64,000 nt of DNA from Ensifer adhaerens (GTDB taxonomy: Bacteria; Pseudomonadota; Alphaproteobacteria; Rhizobiales; Rhizobiaceae). The notes under the pieces were generated by a model, which had not been told where the DNA came from, did no database searches, and saw nothing but the letters and a program-made list of their open reading frames with translations. This document shows, in pieces, positions 50,487 through 60,206 of this stretch. A program made the translations under genes and the position numbers. Positions within the stretch are counted from its first letter, which is position 1; the number at the start of each line of letters is the position of its first letter. The DNA lies in the NCBI RefSeq assembly GCF_001270265.1, contig NZ_LGAP01000002.1:301001-365000 (forward strand), given 5' to 3'.

Positions 50487-52124
50487 ATGCCAGCGGGACA
50501 GTGTTTTCACGCCGACATGATCGTGCACAACGGCGTGATCTGGTGCGGTCTAGCCGAGGGCGTCGTCGAGGCCCTGGCGATCTGGCAGGGCAAGATCCTG
50601 GCAACAGGCACCAGGCAGGAAATGGAAGCCTATCGCGGAAACGGGACGCAGCTTCTCGACCTTCAAGGGCAATTCGCGACCCCCGGTCTCAATGATGCGC
50701 ATCTGCATTTGATTTCGGTCGGCCTGACGCTGAACTGGGTCGATGCAACGCCGCAGGCAGCACCGACCCTCGAAAGCCTGCTGGCCGCAATCAAGCATCA
50801 GGCCGAAAGCACGCCGCCCGGCACCTGGATCCGGGCGCGCGGTTACGACCAGACCAAGCTCGATACCGGCCGCCATCCGCTTCGCGCGGAACTCGATGCG
50901 GTCGCGCCGCACCACCCCGTGATGGTGGTGCGCGCCTGCGGGCATGTCTCGATCTTCAATTCAGAGGCATTCCGTCTTGCCGGCGTCGACGAGAACACAG
51001 CCGTGCCGGAAGGCGGCTTGATCGAACAGGTCTCCGGCGCCCTGACGGGGCTGGTCGCAGAAAATGCGCAGGGCCTGGTCCGCGCGGCAATCCCGAAAGC
51101 TTCGACCGACGACATGATCGATGCGATCGAGAGCGCCGGCAATCTTCTCCTGTCCTACGGTATCACCAGCATCATGGATGCGGCGGTCGGTCAGGTCGCA
51201 GGCTTTGACGAGATCAAGGCCTACAATCTGGCGAAGCTGCACAACAGGCTACCGGTGCGCACCTGGCTGGTTCTTCTCGGCGACCCCAACGTTTCGATCG
51301 TGCCGCAGAGCTACGAGGCGGGCCTTGTTTCCGGTGTCGGCGACGACATGCTGAAAGTCGGCGCTGTCAAGATCTTCCTCGACGGCTCGGCCGGCGGCCG
51401 CACCGCCTGGATGAGCAGTCCCTATCTCGGCGACGACAACAATATCGGCGTCCAGATTCTTTCCGATTCGGAACTCGAGGCACTCGTGCTCGACGCGCAT
51501 GCCAAGGGCTATCAGCTGGCCTGCCACGCGATCGGCGACGCTGCGATCGATCAATTGATCACGGCCTACGAGAAGGCGCTCGACGCGGTCCCGGATGCGG
51601 ACCGCCGCCACCGGATCGAGCATTGCGGTTTTTCCAGCGACGCACAGCACCGGCGCATGGTGAAGGCGGGCATATATCCGTGTCCGCAACAGGTCTTCAT
51701 CTACGATTTCGGCGATGCCTATGTCTCGGTGCTCGGCGAAGAGCGAGCGCTTTCGAGCTATCCCTTGAAGACCTGGAAGGAACTGGGGCTGAAGCCTGCG
51801 ACCGGCAGCGACGCGCCGGTCTGTCATCCCAATCCGTTCCCCAACATCTACAGCATGCTGACGCGCAAGACAGCCAAGGGCACCGTGATGGATGCTCGCG
51901 AGCGGGTCTCCATCGAGGAGGCTCTGCAGGTCTACACCGAATACGGCGCGTTCTCGCAGAAGCTCGAGACGGTCAAGGGACGGCTGGTCCCAGGGCAGCT
52001 TGCCGATATTGTCGTGTTCTCCAGGAACATGCTGACGGCCAGCCCCGAAGACATCCTCAACGATACGCGCTGCACCCTGGCAATCCGGGGCGGCGAGGTG
52101 GTCTTCGAGCGACAGAACGCCTGA
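50487..52124 (+). CDS. YtcJ-like amidohydrolase
   Basis: A 545-residue metal-dependent hydrolase of the YtcJ/Amidohydro_3 group. The metal motif PGLNDAHLHLIS (HxH) is at ~67-77, the barrel strand AVKIFLDGSAGGRTAWM in the middle carries the usual lysine or carboxylysine position, ACHAIGDAAIDQ and RIEHCGFSS give the two later histidines, and ATGSDAPVCHPNP gives the final aspartate. The substrate of these enzymes is mostly unknown; amide or carbamate hydrolysis is expected. GGGGAGGAG lies upstream of the ATG. It is the first gene of a unit with a Dpp-type importer, so it may hydrolyse the imported peptide or amide. No signal peptide: cytoplasmic. Confidence 0.88.
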   Translation: MPAGQCFHADMIVHNGVIWCGLAEGVVEALAIWQGKILATGTRQEMEAYRGNGTQLLDLQGQFATPGLNDAHLHLISVGLTLNWVDATPQAAPTLESLLAAIKHQAESTPPGTWIRARGYDQTKLDTGRHPLRAELDAVAPHHPVMVVRACGHVSIFNSEAFRLAGVDENTAVPEGGLIEQVSGALTGLVAENAQGLVRAAIPKASTDDMIDAIESAGNLLLSYGITSIMDAAVGQVAGFDEIKAYNLAKLHNRLPVRTWLVLLGDPNVSIVPQSYEAGLVSGVGDDMLKVGAVKIFLDGSAGGRTAWMSSPYLGDDNNIGVQILSDSELEALVLDAHAKGYQLACHAIGDAAIDQLITAYEKALDAVPDADRRHRIEHCGFSSDAQHRRMVKAGIYPCPQQVFIYDFGDAYVSVLGEERALSSYPLKTWKELGLKPATGSDAPVCHPNPFPNIYSMLTRKTAKGTVMDARERVSIEEALQVYTEYGAFSQKLETVKGRLVPGQLADIVVFSRNMLTASPEDILNDTRCTLAIRGGEVVFERQNA

Positions 52125-52136
52125 CGAAGGCGAAAG

Positions 52137-52156
52137 GGAGCCGCAAGGGCGGCTCC
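52137..52156 (+). promoter_or_regulatory. Hairpin between the amidohydrolase and dppA-like genes
   Basis: GGAGCCGC and GCGGCTCC form perfect 8-bp arms around an AAGG loop, 13 bases after the amidohydrolase stop. It may reduce read-through or stabilise the downstream message for the abundant binding protein. Confidence 0.6.
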
Positions 52157-52242
52157 ATGCATCTCAGCCGATCCGGGAGGTCGGATGAGATCGCGATCTT
52201 GTTCATCCATGAGCAGAACAACAAGTGGGGAGGAATACGGGA

Positions 52243-53844
52243 ATGATGAAGAAAATAGCATTGCTTTCGACACTGACGGCGGCGTTGCTGGCGGGCGTAG
52301 CGTCAGTCCAGGCGGCCGACACGCCGCGGGCCGGGGGGACGGTAAACTTCGTGGCGCCCTATGGCGATAGCTTCTCGACGCTCGACATCCAGGCGTCGCC
52401 GCAGACGCAGGACGAATTCTACGCCAAGGCGATCCACCGCACCCTTTACGATTGGGACGCGGACAAGAACGTGCCGGTGCTGGCGCTTGCGACCGATGTC
52501 GGCATCTCCGCCGACAAGCTGGTCTATACCTACAAACTGCGCCAGGACGCCTATTTCCACAACGGCAAGCAGATGACGGCCGACGACATCATCTCGAGCT
52601 TCACCCGCATGGCCGACCCGGCCAAGGCCTATCCGCCCTCGCGCTATATCGCCAACATCAAGGGCGGTGCCGACTACATGGCCGGCAAGGCCGAGGCGAT
52701 TTCGGGGCTGAAGAAGCTCGATGATTTCACCCTGGAAGTGACGCTGACGGATCCGGTCGATCCAGCCTTCCTGTTCATGCGCAACAACACGGCGATCTAC
52801 CCGGCCGGCGAAGCCGACAAGGAAGGCTTCCAGAGCCACCCGATCGGCCTTGGCCCGTACAAGTTCGCCGAATATGTGCCCGGCTCGCGGCTGACGGTCG
52901 AGAAGTGGGAGAAGTACTATGACAAGGACAAGCCCTACGCCGACAAGATCAACATCCTGATCATGGGTGATGCCTCGGCGCGCGACGTGGCCTTCCGCAA
53001 CAAGGAGATCGACGTCTCCGTCCTCGGGCCGTCGCAATACGTCGCCTATCAGGCCGATCCGGAGCTGTCCAAGGGGCTGCTCGAAGTCGCCGAAGTCTAT
53101 ACGCGCTATGTCGGCTTCAACCTCGATTTCGAGCCGTTCAAGGACAAGCGCGTTCGCCAGGCGTTCAACTATGCGATCAACGCCGACCTGATCATTAAGC
53201 GGCTGGCGAAAGACAAGGCCTACCGGGCGAGCGGCTGGCTACCGACGTCATCGCCGGCCTACGACCAGGACGCCCAGCCCTACGCCTACGATCCGGAGAA
53301 GGCCAAGGCCCTGCTGGCCGAGGCAGGCTATGCCGATGGCTTCGATGTCGAACTGACGGCGACGCAGAACGAGAGTTGGGGTCTGACGATCGTCGAGGCG
53401 ATCATCCCGATGCTGGAAAAGGTCGGTATCCGGGTGAAGGCAAAGCCGGTCGAAGCTTCCGTGCTCTCCGAAGTCGTACCATCAGGCGATTTCCAGTCCT
53501 TCATGTGGTCTTCGGAAAGCGGCCCGGATGCATTGACCGCGATGCAGTGCTTCTACTCCAAGACGTCTCAGGCGGCGTGCAACTACCAGAAGTTTGCCAA
53601 TGCCGATTTCGACAAGCTGTTCGAAGCGGCCAAGGTCGCCAAGACCGACGAGGAAAAGAACGACTTGCTGCGCAAGGCCAACAACCTTGTTCAGGAAGAA
53701 GCACCGGTCTGGTTCTTCAACTACAACAAGGCTGTGATGGCCTACCAGCCCTGGCTGCACGGGTTGCAGCCGAACTCTGCCGAACTGGCGATCCAGTCCT
53801 ATGAGAAGCTCTGGGTGGACGAAACGGTTCCTGCCGGACGTTGA
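52243..53844 (+). CDS. ABC transporter substrate-binding protein, DppA/OppA family
   Basis: A 533-residue periplasmic binding protein of the SBP_bac_5 family. The signal peptide ends around SVQAAD (~27). Family features include HRTLYDWDADKNVPVLALATDVGISADKL-like entry, YTYKLRQDAYFHNGKQMTADDI, PIGLGPYKFAEYVPGSRL and VRQAFNYAINADLIIK. Such proteins bind di- or oligopeptides, opines, nickel or other amide-linked compounds. GGGGAGGAA lies upstream of the ATG at 52243. The partner genes (two permeases, two ATPases) follow at 54044-57743, after a hairpin. Confidence 0.88.
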   Translation: MMKKIALLSTLTAALLAGVASVQAADTPRAGGTVNFVAPYGDSFSTLDIQASPQTQDEFYAKAIHRTLYDWDADKNVPVLALATDVGISADKLVYTYKLRQDAYFHNGKQMTADDIISSFTRMADPAKAYPPSRYIANIKGGADYMAGKAEAISGLKKLDDFTLEVTLTDPVDPAFLFMRNNTAIYPAGEADKEGFQSHPIGLGPYKFAEYVPGSRLTVEKWEKYYDKDKPYADKINILIMGDASARDVAFRNKEIDVSVLGPSQYVAYQADPELSKGLLEVAEVYTRYVGFNLDFEPFKDKRVRQAFNYAINADLIIKRLAKDKAYRASGWLPTSSPAYDQDAQPYAYDPEKAKALLAEAGYADGFDVELTATQNESWGLTIVEAIIPMLEKVGIRVKAKPVEASVLSEVVPSGDFQSFMWSSESGPDALTAMQCFYSKTSQAACNYQKFANADFDKLFEAAKVAKTDEEKNDLLRKANNLVQEEAPVWFFNYNKAVMAYQPWLHGLQPNSAELAIQSYEKLWVDETVPAGR

Positions 53845-53852
53845 TGAAAGCC

Positions 53853-53882
53853 GCCCCGGCGTCGCCCGTGCGATCCCGGGGC
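53853..53882 (+). promoter_or_regulatory. Hairpin after the dppA-like gene
   Basis: GCCCCGG (53853-53859) pairs exactly with CCGGGGC (53876-53882) just after the binding-protein stop. The 199-base gap up to the first permease gene shows no other structure. This resembles the hairpins after dctP and ytfQ. Confidence 0.5.
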
Positions 53883-54043
53883 TCCTTCCGCTGATATCTG
53901 GCACGCATTGCCGTGAATAACGTAGGCAATACTTACGAATTGGCCGCTCGGCAGAATGATCTGGCCGCACAGGCCGCTATCGCTTGGCGCCGCAGAGCTA
54001 TCGCCCGCGCATCCGTTGATGGGCGTCGCGAGGGGGAAAATGA

Positions 54044-54979
54044 ATGCTTCAGTTCGTCGTGCGCCGCATCTTGCAGGTGATCCCGACAGTCATCGCGATA
54101 TCGTTATTGATCTTCGTGATCTTCAGCGTGGTGCCGGGCAGCATCGCCACGAGCCTGACGGCCAATGGCAAGGGCGGCGGCGACCCGAAGATCGTCGAGA
54201 AGATGACGCGTGAATTCGGTCTCGACCAACCGCTCTACGTGCGGTTCGGCGCGTATCTGTCTGATCTCGCAAGGTTCGACCTCGGAACATCGTTCCGCAG
54301 CCGCCAGCCGGTGGTCCATCTGATCGGCGAACGCATGTGGCCGACCTTGAAGCTGGCATTTGCTGCGATGGCGATCGCGATGTTCGTCGGCGTGCCGCTC
54401 GGCTTTATTGCGGCCTTGAAGCCTGGCAGCATCATTGACACGCTGACCATGATCGGCGCGATTTCGGGCCTTTCCCTGCCGCAGTTCTGGCTCGGACTGC
54501 TTGGCATGTATCTGTTTGCGCTGACGCTTGGCTGGCTGCCGAGCTTCGGCTACGGCGACGGCGGCCCGATCAACCTGATCCTGCCGGCATTGACGCTCGG
54601 CGTTGCGCCGATGGCGCTGTTGGCGCGCACCACGCGCGCCGCCGTGCTCGACGTGATGAACGCCGATTTCATCCGCACCGCCCGCGCCAAGGGCATGAAC
54701 GGCTTTCGCCTCGTCACATGGCACGTCGTGCGCAACGTGCTGGTGCTGATCATCACCACCATCGGCCTGCAGTTCGGCTCGATGATGGGCCAGGCGGTGG
54801 TGGTAGAGAAGCTGTTCTCGTGGCCCGGCCTGGGCTCGCTGCTGGTCGACAGCGTCAGTCTGCGCGACATCCCGGTGGTTCAGGGCGCAATCCTCGTCAT
54901 CGTCCTGTGGTTCCTGCTTATCAACACCATCGTCGATATTCTTTACGCGGTCATCGATCCGCGCATCAGCCACGGATAG
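54044..54979 (+). CDS. ABC transporter permease, DppB type
   Basis: A 311-residue inner-membrane permease with six helices and the N-terminal MLQFVVRRILQVIPTVIAIS typical of DppB/OppB. The EAA-loop region is visible in MNADFIRTARAKGMNGFRLV, and VVVEKLFSWPGLGSLLVDSV near the C-terminus is a family hallmark. It forms half of the channel of the Dpp-type importer. GAGGGGGAAAATGA places a good ribosome site before the ATG. Confidence 0.9.
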   Translation: MLQFVVRRILQVIPTVIAISLLIFVIFSVVPGSIATSLTANGKGGGDPKIVEKMTREFGLDQPLYVRFGAYLSDLARFDLGTSFRSRQPVVHLIGERMWPTLKLAFAAMAIAMFVGVPLGFIAALKPGSIIDTLTMIGAISGLSLPQFWLGLLGMYLFALTLGWLPSFGYGDGGPINLILPALTLGVAPMALLARTTRAAVLDVMNADFIRTARAKGMNGFRLVTWHVVRNVLVLIITTIGLQFGSMMGQAVVVEKLFSWPGLGSLLVDSVSLRDIPVVQGAILVIVLWFLLINTIVDILYAVIDPRISHG

Positions 54980-54983
54980 ATCC

Positions 54984-55805
54984 ATGAGAATACGGCTCAA
55001 TCTCCTCATCGGTGGCGTCATCTGCACCGTCGTCATCGCCGCGGCGCTGCTTGCGCCTTGGCTGGCACCGACCGATCCGGTGCTCGACGCGGACCTGATG
55101 AATGCGGAGCTGCCGCCGGACGCGCAGTTCTGGTTCGGCACCGACGCGCAAGGGCGCGACGTTCTCAGCCGCATTCTCTACGGCGCCCGCATCTCGCTTG
55201 CCGTCGGCATCGGGTCGCAGGTCATCAACACGCTGATCGGTCTGGCACTCGGCATTTCGGCCGGCTATTTCGGCGGCTGGTGGGACGATTTCGTCACCGG
55301 GCTCACCAACCTGATGCTGGCCATCCCGAGCCTGATCTTCGCACTCGCCATCATGGCGATCCTCGGCCCTGGTCTCGTCAGCCTGCTGATCGCGCTCGGG
55401 CTCACCAACTGGTCATGGACCTGTCGCATCGCGCGAAGCTCGGCGCTGTCGCTGAAGAAGCAGGGCTATGTCCAGGCGGCCAAGACTCTCGGCTATGGCG
55501 ATATCCGCATCATGATCACGCAGATCCTGCCCAACATGATCGGCCCGATCCTGGTGATCGGAACGCTGGGCATGGGCGATGCGATCCTTGCGGAAGCAGC
55601 ACTTTCCTATCTCGGGCTGGGCATCAAGCCGCCATTCCCGAGCTGGGGCAACATGCTGACGGATGCACGCGAACTCATCGTCATCGCCCCCTGGGCGGCG
55701 ATCTTTCCGGGACTGGCGATCTTCGTCACGGTTCTCGGGCTTAATCTTTTCGGCGACGGCCTGCGCGACTGGCTGGACCCGCATATGAGGGCGCGGCAGC
55801 TATGA
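54984..55805 (+). CDS. ABC transporter permease, DppC type
   Basis: A 273-residue permease, the partner of the preceding gene. The N-terminal helix is followed by the typical periplasmic-side stretch FGTDAQGRDVLSRILYGARISL, then LALGISAGYFGGWWDD, the EAA-loop YVQAAKTLGYGDIRIMITQI and ILAEAALSYLGLGIKPPFPSWG, all signatures of DppC/OppC. It starts 4 bases after dppB and its stop overlaps the first ATPase gene by 4 bases. Confidence 0.92.
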   Translation: MRIRLNLLIGGVICTVVIAAALLAPWLAPTDPVLDADLMNAELPPDAQFWFGTDAQGRDVLSRILYGARISLAVGIGSQVINTLIGLALGISAGYFGGWWDDFVTGLTNLMLAIPSLIFALAIMAILGPGLVSLLIALGLTNWSWTCRIARSSALSLKKQGYVQAAKTLGYGDIRIMITQILPNMIGPILVIGTLGMGDAILAEAALSYLGLGIKPPFPSWGNMLTDARELIVIAPWAAIFPGLAIFVTVLGLNLFGDGLRDWLDPHMRARQL

Positions 55806-56782
55806 CGGACAATTTGCTTGAGGTCAGGGACCTTCGCCTCGATATCGTATCGGGCAAGGCGAGCCACAACGTCGTCGACAACGTGTCCTTCTCGATCGGA
55901 CGCGGTGAAGCCTATGGCCTGGTGGGTGAATCGGGCTGCGGCAAGAGCATTACCGCGCTTTCGATCATCGGCCTCTTGCGCGCGCCGCTCGCCGTCACTG
56001 GCGGTTCGCTGAAGTTCAACGGCCGGGACCTGAGGGAGCTTTCGAAGCGCGAGCTGCGGCGGCTTCGGGGCGAGCGCATCGCCATGATCTTCCAGGAGCC
56101 GATGACCGCCCTCAACCCCTTGTCTCCGGTCGGCCGCCAGATCGCCGAGATGTTTGTGCTGCACAAGGGCGCCACCTGGAAGGAAGCCGAGAAGCTGGCG
56201 ATCGAGGCGCTTGGCAACGTACAGGTGCCGGCGCCGGAAGAGCGGGTGAAGAACTATCCGCACCAGATGTCCGGCGGTATGCGCCAACGAGTGATGATCG
56301 CCATCGCGCTCGCCTGCAATCCGGATCTGCTGATCGCCGACGAGCCGACGACGGCGCTCGATGTCACGGTGCAGGCCGAGATCCTCAAACTCGTCAAGGA
56401 ACTTTGCGCCGCGCGTGGCACATCCGTCCTGATGATCAGCCACGATCTGGGCGTGATCGCCAACATGTGCAATAGGGTGGGCATCATGTATGCCGGGCGC
56501 CTGGTCGAGGAGCGGCCGGTCGCCGACCTGTTCCTCGATCCGGCCCATCCCTACACCGACGGCCTGCTCAGATCGCTGCCGCATCTGGGCTCGCGCCGGC
56601 AGGAGGGACGAAAGCGGCTGCAGGAGATCGAAGGCACGGTTCCCTCCATCGCCAGCTTTCCGCCGGGCTGTCGCTTTCAGCCGCGCTGCCACAGGGCGAC
56701 GTCCATCTGCACCGCCGAAATTCCACCGCCAACCGGCCTCAGCCATGATGGCTTCGTGAAGTGTTTCAACCATGAGCGATAA
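55802..56782 (+). CDS. ABC transporter ATP-binding protein, DppD type
   Basis: A 326-residue ATPase with Walker [15 protein letters not shown] (~39), signature [15 protein letters not shown], Walker [13 protein letters not shown] and H loop [10 protein letters not shown]. The C-terminal oligopeptide-transporter extension has [18 protein letters not shown], a cysteine cluster that in DppD-type proteins binds an iron-sulfur cluster or metal. It overlaps the following ATPase gene by 11 bases. The two ATPases act as a heterodimer. Confidence 0.92.
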   Translation: MTDNLLEVRDLRLDIVSGKASHNVVDNVSFSIGRGEAYGLVGESGCGKSITALSIIGLLRAPLAVTGGSLKFNGRDLRELSKRELRRLRGERIAMIFQEPMTALNPLSPVGRQIAEMFVLHKGATWKEAEKLAIEALGNVQVPAPEERVKNYPHQMSGGMRQRVMIAIALACNPDLLIADEPTTALDVTVQAEILKLVKELCAARGTSVLMISHDLGVIANMCNRVGIMYAGRLVEERPVADLFLDPAHPYTDGLLRSLPHLGSRRQEGRKRLQEIEGTVPSIASFPPGCRFQPRCHRATSICTAEIPPPTGLSHDGFVKCFNHER

Positions 56783-57743
56783 GAACGAACCATTGGTCAG
56801 GGTCGATAGCCTGAGCGTGCACTTTCCGGTGCGCAACGGTATCTTCGGTCGCTCGAAGCGCACGCTTCGCGCGGTGAACAACCTGAGCCTGACACTGAAC
56901 AAGGGCGAGTGCCTGTCGATCGTCGGCGAATCCGGTTGTGGAAAGTCGACGCTCGCGCTTTCGATCCTCGGACTTCAGGAGCCGACCACCGGCGAGATCT
57001 ATTTCGAAGGGAGATCGATCACCGGCAAGGCGCGGCCGTCCCGGCTCGAGCGGGCCGGCATGGCGCAGATGGTATTTCAGGATCCTTACGCGTCGCTCAA
57101 TCCACGCCAGACCATCTATACGTCGCTGGCAGCGCCGCTCCGGCTGCATGGCGTCTCCGACCGCAAGGAGATCGCCGGGCGTATCGAAAACATGATGCAG
57201 CTGGTCGGATTGAAGCCGGAGCAAGCCAAGCGCTTCCCGCATGAGTTTTCCGGCGGCCAGCGCCAACGCATCGGCATTGCCCGCGCATTGATCCTCAACC
57301 CCAAGGTCGTGGTGCTGGACGAACCGGTGTCGGCGCTCGACGTTTCCATTCGCGCCCAGATCATCAACCTGCTGCTGGAGCTCAAGGAACAGCTCGATCT
57401 GTCCTACATCATGATCAGCCACGACCTGAGCGTGGTCGAACATATGAGCGACCGCGTGGCGGTTATGTATTTCGGCCAGATCGTCGAGACCGGCAGCTGG
57501 GATCGCGTTTTCGCCGAACCGCAGCATCCCTATACGCGGCGCCTGATCGGGGCCATCCTCGACCCCGTGACCGAACTGACGGGCCAAGGCCCGGTTGATA
57601 CGCGCGAGCCGCCCGAGCCGCCGCCGGGCTATGACTACTATCCCAGGGAATTCGGAAAGCACGACGTCTACAGCCTGCCGCCCTCCTCGCAATTGGTTGC
57701 GCTGAGGGACGATCACAGCGTCCGTCTGATCGCGCGCGGCTGA
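56772..57743 (+). CDS. ABC transporter ATP-binding protein, DppF type
   Basis: A 323-residue ATPase, the second of the pair. It has the DppF-type N-terminus (VDSLSVHFPVRNGIFGRSKR), Walker [16 protein letters not shown] loop MVFQDPYASLNPRQT, signature FSGGQRQRIGIARAL, Walker B VVVLDEPVSALD and ISHDLSVVEHM. The end (GYDYYPREFGKHDVYSLPP) lacks the cysteine cluster of DppD, as usual for DppF. Last gene of the importer operon; no clear terminator follows. Confidence 0.92.
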   Translation: MSDKNEPLVRVDSLSVHFPVRNGIFGRSKRTLRAVNNLSLTLNKGECLSIVGESGCGKSTLALSILGLQEPTTGEIYFEGRSITGKARPSRLERAGMAQMVFQDPYASLNPRQTIYTSLAAPLRLHGVSDRKEIAGRIENMMQLVGLKPEQAKRFPHEFSGGQRQRIGIARALILNPKVVVLDEPVSALDVSIRAQIINLLLELKEQLDLSYIMISHDLSVVEHMSDRVAVMYFGQIVETGSWDRVFAEPQHPYTRRLIGAILDPVTELTGQGPVDTREPPEPPPGYDYYPREFGKHDVYSLPPSSQLVALRDDHSVRLIARG

Positions 57744-58084
57744 GCCGGTTTTCGGGATCGAGGTTACACCGCCGGGGTGACCGTGTTCCTCCGCCGGCGG
57801 CGACGGGCCGCAAATGCACTTCACTGGGACGACTGTTGAGAAGGTCGTCGACGAAGATTGCCGTGGAGACCGGCTTCGACGGAGAGCTCCTGGCCCCGAC
57901 ACCACTCGCATGACAGCGGCCTGCTTGGCTGCACGCCACATCGCGCAGAAAACGGGTGGCGGAGCTCCACCTTCTCGGCGAAGCTTGTCTGGTGCTGCCA
58001 CTCGTTAGAGCGGTAGTCGTCACGACGATCACGCGGTGTGTTGCGCTCCGGCGTGGTCCGATTGCTCAATGGCCTCGTTTTCGG
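57744..58084. other. 341-base gap after the Dpp-type operon
   Basis: No convincing gene was found on either strand, and no strong hairpin. Reading frames here are open mainly because of the high GC content. The promoter of the following gene is expected near its right end. Confidence 0.4.
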
Positions 58085-58765
58085 ATGCAACGCGATCCGG
58101 GGAACTCTTTCGACATGAACATCGACCGCCGCCCCCTTCAGAATCGCGTCACGCCATTCGGCGACATTGTCGCCATCGCGCAGCGCGGTCTGTTTACCGG
58201 CAACCGCGGTATCATCCACGACCCCGAGACGAAAAACCTGTCGAGGAGGCGGTGGACGTCCAAGGCGTGGCTGATCTGCACCTGCGATTACGGCGATCGC
58301 CGACGGGACGTCATGGCCGGTCGAAGCTGGACCGAACTTTTCTTTCTCGACGAGGCCGTGGCGCTGGCGGCGGGACACCGCCCCTGCTTCTTCTGCCGGC
58401 GGGAGGCCGCTCTTTCTTTCAGGGCCGCCTGGACCGGCGGCTCGAAGACGACGCCATCGGCGGGCGACCTTGATGCGGTGCTCCACAGCGAGAGACTTTC
58501 TGGCGGACGAAAGCGAATTCATCCGCTGCCGTCGCCGCTCGCCGAACTGCCTGATGGAACGATGGTGGTGGCATCCGACTCGGCCTACACGATTGCATCC
58601 GGACGCTGTTTTCGCTGGACCGAGGCGGGCTACCACGGGCCGGAAGCGGGCGTCACCGCCGAGGGGATGCTGACGCCGCCCTCGACCGTCAGGGCTCTTC
58701 GGGCGGGCTACCGTCCGGTCCTTCATCCCGATATCGCCAGTTTTCTCTCCGGATCGACATCATGA
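58085..58765 (+). CDS. Uncharacterised protein, first gene of a pair with alkB
   Basis: A protein of about 226 residues, not recognised as a known enzyme. Conserved-looking blocks are MNIDRRPLQNRVTPFGDIVA near the start, GIIHDPETKNL, KAWLICTCDYGDRRRDVMAG, FLDEAVALAAGHRPCFFCRR with a CxxC (a possible metal site) and a C-terminal GYRPVLHPDIASFL. The block spacing gives the impression of a real soluble protein. The start could be ATG 58085 or ATG 58115; the latter has GGGGA 11 bases upstream. Its end overlaps the alkB start by 4 bases, so it is translationally coupled and possibly has a role in alkylation damage. Confidence 0.7.
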   Translation: MQRDPGNSFDMNIDRRPLQNRVTPFGDIVAIAQRGLFTGNRGIIHDPETKNLSRRRWTSKAWLICTCDYGDRRRDVMAGRSWTELFFLDEAVALAAGHRPCFFCRREAALSFRAAWTGGSKTTPSAGDLDAVLHSERLSGGRKRIHPLPSPLAELPDGTMVVASDSAYTIASGRCFRWTEAGYHGPEAGVTAEGMLTPPSTVRALRAGYRPVLHPDIASFLSGSTS

Positions 58766-59409
58766 CCGACCTGTTCGCCAAGTTTTCCGTTGAACCGTCC
58801 CGCGAGACCATGGCCGAAGGGGCTATGCTGCTTCGCGGCTTCGCGCAGGCGCTCGAGGGTCAGATCCTGCCGGCGCTGCGAACGATCATCGCCGAGGCGC
58901 TGTTCCGGCATATGGTGACGCCGGGTGGCTACACGATGTCCGTCGCGATGACCAATTGCGGGGCGGCGGGATGGGTCACGGATCGCAGCGGGTACCGCTA
59001 CGACAGGCTCGACCCGGAGACCGGCAAGCCGTGGCCGGCGCTGCCGTCGTCCTTCCTCGATCTTGCCATCACCGCGGCGACGGAGGCAGGCTATCCCGAT
59101 TTCAGGCCTGATGCCTGCCTGATCAACCGGTACGAACCCGGCGCCCGTCTTTCGCTTCACCAGGACAAGGACGAGCGCGATTTCTCGCACCCCATCGTCT
59201 CGGTTTCGCTCGGTCTTCCCGCCACATTCCAGTTTGGCGGGCTGAACCGCACCGACCCGGTCCGGAAATTCGCGCTGGGCCACGGCGATGTCGCGGTCTG
59301 GGGTGGGCGGTCGCGCCTTTTTTATCACGGGGTAACCGAGTTGAAGGACGGCGAACACGAGACCCTCGGCCGAATGCGCATCAACCTGACCTTCCGCGGC
59401 GCACTTTGA
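58762..59409 (+). CDS. alkB: DNA oxidative demethylase AlkB
   Basis: A 215-residue 2-oxoglutarate/Fe(II) dioxygenase of normal AlkB length. It carries the nucleotide-recognition region YTMSVAMTNCGAAGWVTD, the iron ligands HQDKDE (HxD) and the later YHGVTEL His, and the signature RMRINLTFR whose arginines bind 2-oxoglutarate. It removes methyl groups from 1-methyladenine and 3-methylcytosine by oxidation. It is coupled to an uncharacterised gene upstream and followed by another 2-oxoglutarate oxygenase gene; the ogt gene for the complementary repair pathway lies at 45.8 kb. Confidence 0.95.
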   Translation: MTDLFAKFSVEPSRETMAEGAMLLRGFAQALEGQILPALRTIIAEALFRHMVTPGGYTMSVAMTNCGAAGWVTDRSGYRYDRLDPETGKPWPALPSSFLDLAITAATEAGYPDFRPDACLINRYEPGARLSLHQDKDERDFSHPIVSVSLGLPATFQFGGLNRTDPVRKFALGHGDVAVWGGRSRLFYHGVTELKDGEHETLGRMRINLTFRGAL

Positions 59410-59456
59410 GGAACCATCGATCGCAAGCCTACACTCATCGCCAAGGAGGCAATTCT

Positions 59457-60206
59457 ATGGATCCACGTGTTTCAATCGTACTTCCAGACCCCGTGGGACA
59501 AGGCGCAGCGACGCGTGTCGCAGCTTACGATTGGCAGGCGATTTTCGACGATTTGAACGGCTACGGTTGCGCGGTCATGGAAAAGCTTCTGTCAGTGGAG
59601 GAGTGCCGACAGATTTCGGTGCTCTATCAGGAGGAAGAGCATTTCCGCAGCCATATCCACATGGCCCGGCATGGTTTTGGAAGGGGGGAATATCGGTACT
59701 TCAAGTATCCGCTGCCGGACCTGCTTGGCCGTCTTCGCACCACGCTCTATCCCCGCCTCGCTGACGTTGCCAATGAATGGAACGGCCGCATGGGGATCGA
59801 GGGACGGTACCCGACCGAGCACGCGGAGTTCCTGCGGCAATGCCACGATGCGGGCCAGACTCGACCGACACCATTACTGCTGCAATATGTGCCCGGCGAT
59901 TTCAATTGCCTGCATCAGGATCTCTATGGCGATCTTGCCTTTCCGATCCAGGTTGCGATCCTTCTTTCCGAACCGGGACAGGATTTCACGGGCGGAGAAT
60001 TCGTGCTGACGGAGCAGCGTCCGCGCATGCAAAGCCGGGTCGAAGTCGTTCCCCTTCGCCAGGGCGACGCCGTGGCGTTTGCCGTTCACAACCGGCCGGT
60101 CCAGGGGACGAAGGGCAATTATCGTGTCAACCTTCGCCACGGGGTCAGCCGTGTTCGATCAGGCTTGCGCCACACTGTCGGCATTATCTTTCACGACGCA
60201 AAATAG
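59457..60206 (+). CDS. 2-Oxoglutarate/Fe(II)-dependent oxygenase (prolyl-4-hydroxylase-like fold)
   Basis: A 249-residue oxygenase. The iron site is NCLHQDLYGDLAFP (HxD, ~145), with the distal histidine and 2-oxoglutarate arginine probably in VNLRHGVSRVRSGLRHTVGI (~230). ILLSEPGQDFTGGEFVLTEQRP is the usual strand-turn of the P4Hc fold. Substrate unknown; relatives in proteobacteria are annotated as hydroxylases of proline or of DNA/protein targets. AAGGAGG precedes the ATG at 59457 with ideal spacing. It lies 47 bases after alkB, so it may be part of the same stress operon. Confidence 0.85.
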   Translation: MDPRVSIVLPDPVGQGAATRVAAYDWQAIFDDLNGYGCAVMEKLLSVEECRQISVLYQEEEHFRSHIHMARHGFGRGEYRYFKYPLPDLLGRLRTTLYPRLADVANEWNGRMGIEGRYPTEHAEFLRQCHDAGQTRPTPLLLQYVPGDFNCLHQDLYGDLAFPIQVAILLSEPGQDFTGGEFVLTEQRPRMQSRVEVVPLRQGDAVAFAVHNRPVQGTKGNYRVNLRHGVSRVRSGLRHTVGIIFHDAK

